From: Paraburkholderia panacisoli | Lineage (GTDB): Bacteria; Pseudomonadota; Gammaproteobacteria; Burkholderiales; Burkholderiaceae | Length of the DNA: 37,404 nt | NCBI RefSeq assembly: GCF_008369935.1 | Contig: NZ_VTUZ01000069.1 | Span: 1-37,404 of the forward strand | Direction: 5' to 3' | In this document: positions 8,734-17,283 of the stretch, one piece after another | How the letters are laid out: each line of letters starts with the position of its first letter | How positions within the stretch are numbered: position 1 is the first letter of the stretch | Position numbers and translations under genes: made by a program | Notes under the pieces: generated by a model | Databases searched by the model: none | What the model was told of the DNA's origin: nothing | The model's input: the letters and a program-made list of their open reading frames with translations, nothing else

Positions 8734-9342
8734 GGCGTGGATGCCTTCACGCGGGAGCGGACGTGGCACCCCAAGTCGGCTTCTGTCATCGTGGACAGAG
8801 CGATCGCCACTCGTTGTCGTAAAGCACCCCGATAGCGATGTGACCCGAGAGTAGTTGCCTGGATTCTACGAAGGCAAGGTCGCGAAGTGGTGGATTCCTG
8901 ACGATGTCGTCTTCGGTCCGCTGTCCGAGCGTTGCGGCCGCTCGAATGACAGCTTGCCGGCGATGGCGAACGTCGGTAACTGGCCGAACCCGGAACTTTC
9001 TGCAGCTGGACATGCTCTTCCAGAGAGCCAGATAAATGAACTGCCCTTCGAGAACTTCCTTTGACGCTGATTGCAGCGTCGTAACAGCCGGCTGACAATG
9101 ATGCAGGCGTGCTATTGCGCAGATGTCTCAAAGCGCGGATCACACTGCGGCCCACAGGTCGGGCCTGCGGTCGTCAACCGACACATCGCGACTGCGGCGC
9201 CGTTCACGATGGGCGCGCGCTCCATGGATCGGCCGGCAAACTCCGCCTGCGCAATGCCTTGCCGGAGGCCGACACAAACGCGCCCCGATGCCTCATTGAT
9301 GCAGAATCGGCGCTAAGGCCACAACGACACGACCTGAATACG
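8734..9342. repeat. Gene-free gap with decayed dispersed repeats
   Basis: About 600 bp with no supported gene. The part at about 8860-9010 has the flavour of the repeat family found in other gaps (TTGCGGCCGCTCGAATGACAG, CGAACGTCGGTAACTGGCCG). Nothing recognisable occurs from 9060 to 9342 apart from sequence immediately before the hydrolase remnant. Confidence 0.4.
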
Positions 9343-10001
9343 ATGGACGACCCAGAAGCGCTTTCCATTGCACTGCCCGACGGCACTAAGGTCTCTGCGC
9401 TCCTCCGAGTACCGGAGGACGCGCGAGCCCTGTATGTCTTCGCGCACGGTGCCGGGGCGGGCATGCAGCACGCCGGCATGTCGCCACATTGCGCTACCAG
9501 TTTCCGTACATGGAGCGGGGCTCCAAGCGGGTGGACTCGCCGGCCGTGGCACATGCCGCCGTGCAGGCAGCCGTCGCAGAGGCCCGCCGGCGGCTGCCAG
9601 CCCTGCCGACCTTCGCGGGCGGCAGGTCCTTCGGCGGCCGCATGACGTCCCAGGCCCAAGCCATCTCCCCGCTCGACGGCGTGCGTGGCCTCGCTTTCGT
9701 CGCGTTCCCGCTGCACCCGGCGGGCGCGCCCGGCATGGAGCGGGCACGGCACCTGGCGGACGTCACGGTGCCGATTCTCTTCCTGCAGGGCACGCGCGAC
9801 AAGCTGGCCGAGCTTCACTTGCTGAGGTCGGTCGTCGAGACGCTGGGGCCACGCGCCACGCTGCATGTGGTGGACGACGCAGATCATTCGTTCCACGTGC
9901 GCGCGTCCTCCGGCCGGACCGACGCGGAGGTCGTGCTCGAACTGGCACGAACGATGTCGGCGTGGTTCTTCGCCGAAGGAGAGTTCGTGCCCGTTACCTG
10001 A
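9343..10001 (+). pseudogene. Alpha/beta-hydrolase (KANL3/Tex30-like), frameshifted by a small internal deletion
   Basis: The first frame, from ATG 9343, reads a normal start of this family (ALSIALPDGTKVSALLRVPE, then YVFAHGAGAGMQHAGMS) up to about 9482. A different frame then continues from about 9485 with ATLRYQFPYMERGSKR, TFAGGRSFGGRMTS (the G-x-S-x-G-type nucleophile elbow), FLQGTRDKLAEL and DDADHSFHV, ending at the TGA at 10001. Comparison with the normal order in the family implies that some 30-50 bases between the oxyanion-loop region and RYQFPY were lost, with a frame change. The active-site parts survive, so decay looks recent. A sequencing error is unlikely because amino acids are missing as well as the frame. 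Confidence 0.8.
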
Positions 10002-10392
10002 GCAAGCGCAGGAAGCTTGTAGCAGAGTCGGGACGGCGAGCCGGCGAATTCGCTGTGCTGCACTCCTCAATTCCTTCGCTATCCGCAGATAGTCTGTCGC
10101 ATAGCCACGATAAGCGACGCCTGTCGCGTCAGCGACGTTTTCCCAGTGCCGAGTGAGTGAATTTGTCAGATCCGCTTGCGGTGATCCGCTCCCGGAAATC
10201 GCGGAGGGCATCTGCTTTGATTTGGCCGGCCCGATCCGTGAGTGACCTCTTAGGGATGCGGGCGGAACCAGACTGGCGGAGCGTCGAACGACGCGCGTTG
10301 GCCGGTCACTGCCCGACGCGGTCGCCCGAAACCGACCCGAATCCGTCGTTGGGTCACGCGCAGGCGAATCGGCCGCTTCCATAGCGTAACGG
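10002..10392. repeat. Gap with decayed dispersed repeats
   Basis: No gene is supported. The segment at about 10210-10385 carries repeat-like phrases (GAGCGTCGAACGACGC, GCGGTCGCCCGAAACCGACCCG, CGGCCGCTTCCATAGCGTAACGG) similar to those in other gaps. Confidence 0.4.
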
Positions 10393-10656
10393 TCACTCCG
10401 TGCCGTCGAACGAGGACAAACCATCGGCCATAACTGTCATTCGAGTATCGGCTTTGATCAGCCGGCTATGCTTCGCTTTGGTGATGTTCGCCCACCCCCC
10501 GACGCATTCAGACGAACCGCACCCGGAGCAGAGCAGAAAATCCGGCATCTTCGCGGAGCCCCTTTTGTCTGCGTATCCATATAAAAAAATACGCATTCCC
10601 TGCTTCTCCGCTTGCGACCGCGCGTCTACAACACACACCTTACTCTGGGCCGGCAT
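10393..10656 (-). CDS. Candidate small hypothetical protein (87 aa) with a Cys cluster
   Basis: From ATG 10656 the minus strand reads 87 residues (MPAQSKVCVVDARSQAEKQG, then FLLCSGCGSSECVGGW, ending SSFDGTE). The CxxC...C cluster and balanced amino acid composition look coding, and a weak AAAGAG lies six bases upstream of the ATG. It is divergent from the 540-residue gene at 10753, leaving a 96-bp shared gap. I do not recognise the family. It may equally be a chance frame. Confidence 0.3.
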   Translation of the reverse strand: MPAQSKVCVVDARSQAEKQGMRIFLYGYADKRGSAKMPDFLLCSGCGSSECVGGWANITKAKHSRLIKADTRMTVMADGLSSFDGTE

Positions 10657-10752
10657 TTGCTCTTTTGGTCTGCCTTTTGTTCGGGTCGTCCGTGCTTTTA
10701 GGGCCCATCGGTAATTGAACATCTCACTGCGCGTAAATCAACGGAGAACACC

Positions 10753-12375
10753 ATGACATCATCGACGAAGAATCCGGTAGTTAGATTCCGTATTTGTACG
10801 TCAGGGCACATCGTTGCTACCGTGCGAGACGCCGAAGGCGCGCGGAATACCATGCTGCTATATGATGGCGCAAACAGACTGCATGTCATCGCGGTCGCTG
10901 CATCCGGGTTCGAAGAGATTGTTCTCTCCAGACGCGTAGGCCGTCGCGGCGTCACCGTTGAACGTTCAGAGCTTGTCGGTGGAAAGGACGGTGTTCGTTG
11001 GATCTGGACACTCAACAAGCCTGGGTTGTCGCGTGAAGAAACATGGACGTTGCCGGCTGGCGGTCCTGGAACATGGCGCCAGGTAGACACCCGCCCAGGG
11101 CGTGTCACAACCTATCGTCAAACCCGCCCGTCAGAATTCGAAGGTCGCACGACGGAGCTTGACGGCGCGGAACTCTATGCGTCGACATGGACGATCAGTC
11201 CAGGTAATGGCTGGCACGGACGCTATAGCGGTGAAAAGAAGTCTGGCGAGGTCTCACTTGCTGGCACGCGCTACGGGCGATTGGCGCAGTGGTCGGGCCC
11301 GTTGTCGCGAGGCTTGCTAAATATGATGGAAGCCGCTGACGGACAAGGCCAGCAAGTCATGAGCTTCCACATCAATGAAACGTCACCTACCGGGGTGACG
11401 ACGGACGCCAATCGCACCTATAACCCCAATGGCGGCTATAGTGAATCGGGTACCCGTACGGGCGGCGGTGAACCGGATACATCCTATGTGAGTTGGACCC
11501 ACGCGGGTGTCATTGGCTCCACTGCAGAAGGAAACGGCGATTCCGTCGTAACGTTTGAAATGGGAACAGAAACGTCGCCCGATGGAAAAACCACCACTGA
11601 CACGACAGTCGTAGTTCAGAAAAATCTGGACGGCACGTCTAATTCCGAGCGCACAGCTGTCAGTAGTGACGGGAGTAAAGAAACGTCCTTTGGCGCCGTA
11701 GACGCTGATGGAAACAGTACCTCCGCTTCCCGCGTCGAGAACTCAGATGGCACAGTCACCACGGTAATCCGCACCGTCGACAAAGACGGTAACGGACAGG
11801 AGCAAAAGACGACCGTCGACAAGAACGGAAACGTCGTAACGGATGAGACAAAAGAAATCAACGGAGACGCACCTAACCCCGATGCGCAACCGGCCGGTGA
11901 CACGCAAACCGCCAACAACGATCCACAAGATCCCAATAGTCCCCAAGAGCCCGATCAGCCAGATCACCCGGACAGTGGTGGAGGAGGCACGGCGGGCTTG
12001 CCCCCTGATGACGGCGGCGAGGAATCAGCGCCAAGCAGGCCTGGAGGCGTTATAGCCCAAAGCGACCCGGATGGTCTGGATGTTTTCATCACCGCTGCAC
12101 GTACTGGTGCGACCGACGATGATGAGGCAACGCCAAAGCAACGGGTTGATCGCTGGCTCGGCCTTCTTACGGTTGCAATTGCTGGCGACGGAAGTGAACT
12201 TGATGGTATGGTCAACAAGGGTGTGCTGATTGATGTGCCGCTCAGTCCTCCTCCTGCCGATGACGGCGGCTGGGGTGATATTAACGATCCGCGCGTGCTC
12301 ACCGGTTTTGTCTTGAATGTGGCGTCTGCCATGAAAGGGATGGCCGGCGCGCGAACCCTCTTGCAAGGTGTATGA
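10753..12375 (+). CDS. Hypothetical protein with 13-residue DG repeats and an acidic Pro/Asp/Gly-rich linker
   Basis: A 540-residue protein with no family I can name. Residues 1-240 are rich in beta-type sequence (LLYDGANRLHVIAVAASG, STWTISPGNGWHG). From residue 293 Asp-Gly or Asn-Gly pairs fall at 293, 306, 319, 332, 345 and 358, an exact 13-residue period in a Thr/Ser/Val-rich background, like strand-turn repeats of RHS/YD or beta-solenoid proteins. Residues about 370-435 form a disordered acidic linker (NDPQDPNSPQEPDQPDHPDS, then a Gly run). Residues 436-540 form a small C-terminal domain. No signal peptide or membrane segment is seen. ATG 10753 follows GGAGAACACC. The gene stands alone among repeats. 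A structural, adhesion or toxin-delivery role is possible but unproven. Confidence 0.75.
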   Translation: MTSSTKNPVVRFRICTSGHIVATVRDAEGARNTMLLYDGANRLHVIAVAASGFEEIVLSRRVGRRGVTVERSELVGGKDGVRWIWTLNKPGLSREETWTLPAGGPGTWRQVDTRPGRVTTYRQTRPSEFEGRTTELDGAELYASTWTISPGNGWHGRYSGEKKSGEVSLAGTRYGRLAQWSGPLSRGLLNMMEAADGQGQQVMSFHINETSPTGVTTDANRTYNPNGGYSESGTRTGGGEPDTSYVSWTHAGVIGSTAEGNGDSVVTFEMGTETSPDGKTTTDTTVVVQKNLDGTSNSERTAVSSDGSKETSFGAVDADGNSTSASRVENSDGTVTTVIRTVDKDGNGQEQKTTVDKNGNVVTDETKEINGDAPNPDAQPAGDTQTANNDPQDPNSPQEPDQPDHPDSGGGGTAGLPPDDGGEESAPSRPGGVIAQSDPDGLDVFITAARTGATDDDEATPKQRVDRWLGLLTVAIAGDGSELDGMVNKGVLIDVPLSPPPADDGGWGDINDPRVLTGFVLNVASAMKGMAGARTLLQGV

Positions 12376-12880
12376 AACCTCGTCTCGGACTTCATGCATT
12401 AAATCATTTGGCAGGTTCCGAAGTGATCCGGCCATTGGGGTGACAGCTTTGTGGGATCGGCGAGAGGCAGCAATTGGCCGGCAGTACGCGTTCACCCACC
12501 TCGCCGGAAAGCGGCCGTTGAAGACTCCAACGTCGTCTCTGTGGAACTCTCATCGAACTGGTGCTATCGGCCATCTACGGTCGTTCGATCGAGCCCTCAG
12601 ATGGACATTCGAGCGTCGGCTCCGTCCGGAAAACGGACCTTCCCCGACGGTCATGTTCGTCAAGTGATCGGCCATTACAGCCGTTTGCAATGTTCACGAA
12701 GCGGTCGTTCAAGTTTTGAAGATACCGTCAATCTGGTCTGTGAAATCCTGAACCGGATACGTCCGCTGACGCTCAACATGATCGGGAGACTTCGTCAGAC
12801 GCCGGGGTTTCCGGCTGAAAAGAATTTCATTCATCGACGTCAATCGCTTCCCGCGTACCCATGCGTGATGATATCGGAGC
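12376..12880. repeat. Gap with several dispersed-repeat units
   Basis: About 500 bp without a gene. It contains GATCCGGCCATTG at about 12425, GCGGCCGTTGAAGACTCC, TATCGGCCATCTACGG near 12567, TTCGAGCGTCGGC, an exact GATCGGCCATT at 12665-12675 and GAAGCGGTCGTTCAAG, so several units of the repeat family lie one after another. Confidence 0.6.
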
Positions 12881-13897
12881 TTAGCGGGACTTACCTTTCA
12901 CCGGTCGAGCACTGGCGCGCTTCCTAGTTGCAGCCGCTTTCGGCGTTGCAGGCGAGTTCGCCACGTTTGCTTTACCGGTAACGACGTTGCTAGACATTGA
13001 TTTGCTTGGCCCAGCAGAGGGCTTGACTGGCGACTCCTTTGTTACCACTTTATTGTCCGCCGCAGTCTTCGCGGTCGCGGGCGGCTTCCGTGTTATCGAG
13101 ACAGCCGACCTGCCCGCCTTCTTGGCTGTCACCTTAGCTGCCGATGGCTTGTTACGTTCAGCAGCAGGCTTCGCCAGTGGGTAAGCTTCGACCATCTCGA
13201 TGCCGAACACATCCGATATCAACGCGTCGTCGAGCACCTTGCTGGTAGTCGGGCGTTTTTTCGATTTGGGCAGACTAGCGCCGGCCTGCGTGACGAGATC
13301 ATTGGCATCGACGCGGCGCAAGGCGAATAGCAATTCCGGCTGTTGGTCGAGCCGCGCGCCGACCCCGTAGAGCACAGCCGCAACGTGCTTGCACATCGAC
13401 GCCCAGTCCGGGCAACTGCAACTGAACCTGATTTCCTTCGGCACCGGGAAAAGACCCGTTCCGGGTTTGCAGATGCGCTCCATCACGGCAGTCGAGAACT
13501 TGCCCTGCAGCAGTTCTACCATCGAATCGATCGACCCCGAGCAGTCGGCTCCAATTGTTCGCCATTGCTTTTCAGGACATGCCGTCACCGTCACCTCTAC
13601 GGTGTAGAGGCTCGAACCCATGACCTGCGCGCGGACTTCGCCTGCCGTAATCTGGAGGTCGATCACGGAACCGTTGCGCACATAGGTACGGCCGCGTGAC
13701 AGGCGGTTCGTATAATCACTGTAACCCTCCAGATTGTCACACCAGGCCTTGCCCCAGAAGGTCCTGGCGATGGCACCACGATAGGAGGCGATTGGCGACA
13801 GGACCGCACCAGCCTTCTTCGCCCTGGCGGCGGCCAGTTCAGCCTTTTTCCTGCGCTCGGCGACCGAGACATAAGGTTTCCATCCCCCGTAACCCAT
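12881..13897 (-). CDS. SWIM zinc-finger protein with a histone H1-like Lys/Ala/Pro tail
   Basis: A 338-residue protein. Residues 1-60 include the conserved N-terminal phrase RTFWGKAWCDNLEGYSDY typical of bacterial SWIM proteins that accompany SNF2 helicases. The SWIM finger is C160-x-C162 ... C169-x-H171 (FSCSCPDWASMCKHVAAVLY). From about residue 243 to the end the chain is low-complexity and basic, rich in Lys, Ala, Pro, Thr and Ser (AAKVTAKKAG, ATPKAAATRKRA), like eukaryotic and bacterial H1-type tails. ATG 13897 is chosen because AAGGA lies just upstream; a TTG six codons earlier has no site. It starts 18 bp after the SNF2 stop, so the two are co-transcribed and probably act together on DNA or RNA. 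Function beyond that is not established. Confidence 0.9.
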   Translation of the reverse strand: MGYGGWKPYVSVAERRKKAELAAARAKKAGAVLSPIASYRGAIARTFWGKAWCDNLEGYSDYTNRLSRGRTYVRNGSVIDLQITAGEVRAQVMGSSLYTVEVTVTACPEKQWRTIGADCSGSIDSMVELLQGKFSTAVMERICKPGTGLFPVPKEIRFSCSCPDWASMCKHVAAVLYGVGARLDQQPELLFALRRVDANDLVTQAGASLPKSKKRPTTSKVLDDALISDVFGIEMVEAYPLAKPAAERNKPSAAKVTAKKAGRSAVSITRKPPATAKTAADNKVVTKESPVKPSAGPSKSMSSNVVTGKANVANSPATPKAAATRKRASARPVKGKSR

Positions 13898-13915
13898 TGC
13901 GCTTCCTTTTGACAA

Positions 13916-16594
13916 TCAGCTTTCTTGCGCGGCATGAACATCGAGCTTGACGAGATCGAGCAATTCGCGATCGCTCATCTCGGTGAGCAGGAGTTCCGCG
14001 CCACCCTCCAGCACATCCTTCACCAGTTGCTGCTTCGCTTCGATCAACTGGTCGATACGGTCCTCGATCGTGCCACGGCAGATAAACTTATGCACCAGAA
14101 CGTTCCTCTGCTGGCCGATACGAAACGCACGGTCAGTCGCCTGATTTTCCACGGCCGGGTTCCACCAGCGGTCGTAGTGGATCACATGGGAAGCGGCGGT
14201 GAGATTCAATCCCGCCCCACCTGCCTTGAGCGAGAGCACGAAGAAGGGTGTCAGCTCATCTTCCTGGAATCGCTTGACCAGTTCGCGGCGCCTGGCTACC
14301 GGGGTGCCGCCATGGAGCACCAGACCTTCACGGCCAAAGATCGAACCCAAAAATGCCGCCAGCGGCTCGGTGGTCTCGCGGAACTGGGTGAATACCAGCA
14401 CCTTTTCCTGCTTGGCGGCAATGACTTCGGCCAGTTGGCGCAGGCGGCCGAACTTGCCGCTGTCTTCCGCCTTCCACGCCGCGTCGCCCAGCCATTGCGA
14501 GGGATGGTTGCATATCTGTTTGAAGCGCATCAGGAAACTCAGCACCACACCCTTGCGACCGATGCCTTCGGCATCTTCGAGCGCGGCGGCCAGATCCTTC
14601 ACCGCACGCTGGTAAAGCGCTGCCTGGCTCGGGCTCAGGTGGCACCATGCCTTGAGTTCGGTCTTGTCCGGAAGGTCGTCGATTACCCGCTTGTCGGTCT
14701 TCAGGCGGCGCAGGATGTAGGGCCGTACGAGCGTGCGCAGCGGGCCGAAATGCTCGGCCTTCGCCAGCCGCCTGGTAAAGTTGGCGAAGACCTTGTCCGA
14801 GCCCAGCAAACCGGGGTGGGTGAAATCGAAAATGGACCACAGATCGGACAGGCGGTTTTCCACGGGGGTTCCGGTCAGCGCGATGCGCGATTGTGCATGG
14901 AGCTGCTTGACCTGTCGCGTTTGTCTGGCGTGCGGATTCTTGATCGCCTGCGCTTCATCGACGATGGCAACGCGCCATTGGATGGTCCCCAGTACCGGCT
15001 GCCGAAGAAGCGAGCCAAAGCTGGTGACGACCAGATCGATGTCCGCAAGCCGCGCGGCGTCCAGCGCACGCAAATCGGCCGCCGGCATGAACGACGGATG
15101 AGCGAGCAGCAGGCGCAAGCCGGGAGCGAAGCGCTCGGCCTCTGCCGCCCAGTTGGCCAGCAGCGATGCGGGGGCGACCAGCAGGCTAGGCCGCGCCTCG
15201 GCGCTTTCGCGCTTCAGCACGAGCAGCAGCGAGAGTACCTGCATGGTCTTGCCGAGGCCCATATCGTCCGCGAGGCAAGCGCCGAGCCCGAGCCGGGTGA
15301 GCAGGTACAACCATCGCACGCCGGCCTGCTGGTAGGGCCGCAGGCTGGCCTTGAGTTCCGGTCCCGGGCCGATCTGCGCCAACCCCTCCGGCTGCCGCAA
15401 CTGCTGGAGGATGTCGGCCAGCCAAGTCCCTGCAACAAGCTGCGACCAGTCGCGGTCAGCGGGGTCGCCGCTATCGTCGAGCGAAACACCTGCCAGAAGG
15501 CGTAGGGCCTCATTAAATGGCAGACCGGTTTTCGCCGCCTTTTCCATCGCCTCGAATCGCTTCAGGAGGCGACTGAGCTTTTTGTTGTCCACCTCGACCC
15601 AGCGACCACGAATGAGTTGCAGGCCGTCGGCGCCTTTGAGCAGGTCCCTGACCTCGGAGGCGCTGAGACGCTCGCCGTCGAGGGAGACCTCCATGCTGAA
15701 ATCGAGCAACGCGTCCTTGCCCAGGAGCGAAGGCGGTCGTGCTCCGACGCTGGCTCTCACAACGGGACGAGCAGGCCGGCCCGCCTGCCAGACGCTTGGC
15801 GTGCGTACGACAATCCCGGCGGCTTCGAGTTTCGACAGGTCCGAGAGAAAGCGATGGGCGTCAAGCGGCGTCCAGCGCAGCGGATGGTATATCTCTCCGG
15901 TATCCACCATTTCGCGAAGCCAATCGCAGTGCTCTGCAGCGCGCTGCACCGGCAGCAGTAGCGACAGGAGCTGCGCCTTGCTCCTGGCCCCCGAGAATTC
16001 CGCGAGGGCTTGCGACAATGGCTGGTGCTGCGCTTTGCCATGGGCCGACAGGCGCGAGGTGTAAGTCGCAAGGAAGGCGAACGGTGACTCCGGGTCCTTG
16101 CGGTTCTCAGCAAGGTTGAAATGCACGCGGCCGACGAGATTCCAGGCCGGGTGACGCAACTTGAGGAAATCCTGAAGCGAGATTTTTGCGGTCGCCAGTT
16201 CCTGGTGCAAGGCGGCATTGATCTCGCCCCACAGCGTCGCCAGCACATCAGGCGTTAGATACTCCCCGCCCGTCATCGGCGGCGCATCGGCAATCACGGC
16301 ATCGAAATCCGTGGCAGCAGGCGTGACGACCGCAATGTCGCCGCCTTCGGGCGTGGCGCACAAGGCGGTGACATACCGCGCGGCAAAATCACGCCACCAG
16401 GCCCATGCGGGCGGCAAAATGCGGCCGATTTCCGCCGTTCCCAGATGCAGCAGGCCATGTCCTGCGCCAAGCGCAAAAGAACTGCCCAGCCGCGCTCGTA
16501 TTTCATCCGCCAATAGAGGCGCGGCGTCCTCCGGTACCGCAAGCAGGTGACCACCGGGCGTCAGGTGTGGCGCGAGAATGTCGGGCGCAGTCAA
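13916..16594 (-). CDS. SNF2-family DEAD/DEAH-box helicase-like ATPase
   Basis: An 892-residue superfamily-2 ATPase of the bacterial SNF2/HepA-like type. The N-terminal 400 residues are the family-specific accessory region. The motor contains motif I DDMGLGKT at 443-450, motif II DEAQ at 546-549, motif III LTGTPVENR at 573-581, and in the second lobe VLVFTQFRET, LSLKAGGAGLNLT and the motif VI region ATDRAFRIGQ. It would translocate on duplex DNA and displace or remodel bound proteins. The only in-frame start near the 5' end is TTG 16594, which overlaps the TGA of the short upstream frame (TTGA), suggesting translational coupling. The SWIM protein gene follows after 18 bp. No restriction or methylase gene lies nearby, so a defence role is not indicated directly. 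Confidence 0.93.
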   Translation of the reverse strand: MTAPDILAPHLTPGGHLLAVPEDAAPLLADEIRARLGSSFALGAGHGLLHLGTAEIGRILPPAWAWWRDFAARYVTALCATPEGGDIAVVTPAATDFDAVIADAPPMTGGEYLTPDVLATLWGEINAALHQELATAKISLQDFLKLRHPAWNLVGRVHFNLAENRKDPESPFAFLATYTSRLSAHGKAQHQPLSQALAEFSGARSKAQLLSLLLPVQRAAEHCDWLREMVDTGEIYHPLRWTPLDAHRFLSDLSKLEAAGIVVRTPSVWQAGRPARPVVRASVGARPPSLLGKDALLDFSMEVSLDGERLSASEVRDLLKGADGLQLIRGRWVEVDNKKLSRLLKRFEAMEKAAKTGLPFNEALRLLAGVSLDDSGDPADRDWSQLVAGTWLADILQQLRQPEGLAQIGPGPELKASLRPYQQAGVRWLYLLTRLGLGACLADDMGLGKTMQVLSLLLVLKRESAEARPSLLVAPASLLANWAAEAERFAPGLRLLLAHPSFMPAADLRALDAARLADIDLVVTSFGSLLRQPVLGTIQWRVAIVDEAQAIKNPHARQTRQVKQLHAQSRIALTGTPVENRLSDLWSIFDFTHPGLLGSDKVFANFTRRLAKAEHFGPLRTLVRPYILRRLKTDKRVIDDLPDKTELKAWCHLSPSQAALYQRAVKDLAAALEDAEGIGRKGVVLSFLMRFKQICNHPSQWLGDAAWKAEDSGKFGRLRQLAEVIAAKQEKVLVFTQFRETTEPLAAFLGSIFGREGLVLHGGTPVARRRELVKRFQEDELTPFFVLSLKAGGAGLNLTAASHVIHYDRWWNPAVENQATDRAFRIGQQRNVLVHKFICRGTIEDRIDQLIEAKQQLVKDVLEGGAELLLTEMSDRELLDLVKLDVHAAQES

Positions 16595-16791
16595 AAGCGC
16601 CCGTCCTCATCGCACTGTTGCAGCAAGCCCTGAAGCTGGCTGTTTTCACGGAAAGCGGCTTTGGAATCAACCAGCAGGCCCACCGGCGCGGTGCGAACTG
16701 GCCGAGGCTCCGTTTGCGGCTGGTGCGCTCGAGTTGTGGGGTGGTATGCCTGGACGCTGCGTTGCGCATGTCTTGTGAACTGTCTTTTCAT
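16591..16791 (-). CDS. Candidate short leader gene (66 aa) overlapping the SNF2 start
   Basis: From ATG 16791 the minus strand reads 66 residues (starts MKRQFTRHAQRSVQAYHP, ends LQGLLQQCDEDGRF). Its TGA overlaps the TTG start of the helicase gene, the arrangement of a translationally coupled leader. The last half (VGLLVDSKAAFRENSQLQ) looks coding. The ribosome site is poor and I know no family. The frame stays open upstream to 16872, so the start is uncertain; it may be a fragment. Confidence 0.35.
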   Translation of the reverse strand: MKRQFTRHAQRSVQAYHPTTRAHQPQTEPRPVRTAPVGLLVDSKAAFRENSQLQGLLQQCDEDGRF

Positions 16792-16930
16792 CTGCTGTAG
16801 GAGAACCTCATTCCCCGGTATTAACTCACGGAAGTTGACCCTGGGCTTCGCGGCCGGCTGACCAAACTTCAACCTTCATGATGGTCCCGCACGAATTTCC
16901 GGATTTTGCCAAAAAACACGATTCTCCTTG

Positions 16931-17228
16931 AAAGCGTACCAAAACCTGAGTCATACGAGATGGGATGCCAATGGCGGCGCCCATCGGCGCGGCGAAAATA
17001 GTTGGAGCGGCAGGGTGTCTCGTTGGATCGACCTGCGGACGTTCAACGCTGCTCCTTTGAACGTCACTTCGAGGCCGCCTGCCCAGCCGATCACCGACCG
17101 GAGCGAATCACGCCAATGCGGTCGCCCGCGTCTGTGCTGCGAATGCCCCTTGCTCGGCCCACGCAGCCATTACTTCCCGAACCCGCTTGTCGGGCAGACG
17201 GTCAAGGCGTAGAAAGTTGGTACGCTTT
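16931..17228. repeat. 12-bp perfect inverted repeats bounding a gene-free, repeat-like 300-bp segment
   Basis: AAAGCGTACCAA at 16931-16942 is the exact reverse complement of TTGGTACGCTTT at 17217-17228. The enclosed DNA has no gene and contains repeat-like phrases (CGGACGTTCAACGCTGCTCC, TGAACGTCACTTCGAGGCCG, GCGGTCGCCCG). This could be a small non-autonomous element or chance. Confidence 0.4.
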
Positions 17229-17283
17229 GTGTACACCTGTGACGCCGCTTACGTCACTGGGCAAGGCATGCGAGGGAGGAGTC

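Noticed and set aside
13925..15505. 526-codon plus-strand frame opposite the SNF2 gene
   Set aside because: Antisense of conserved helicase motifs; no recognisable protein.
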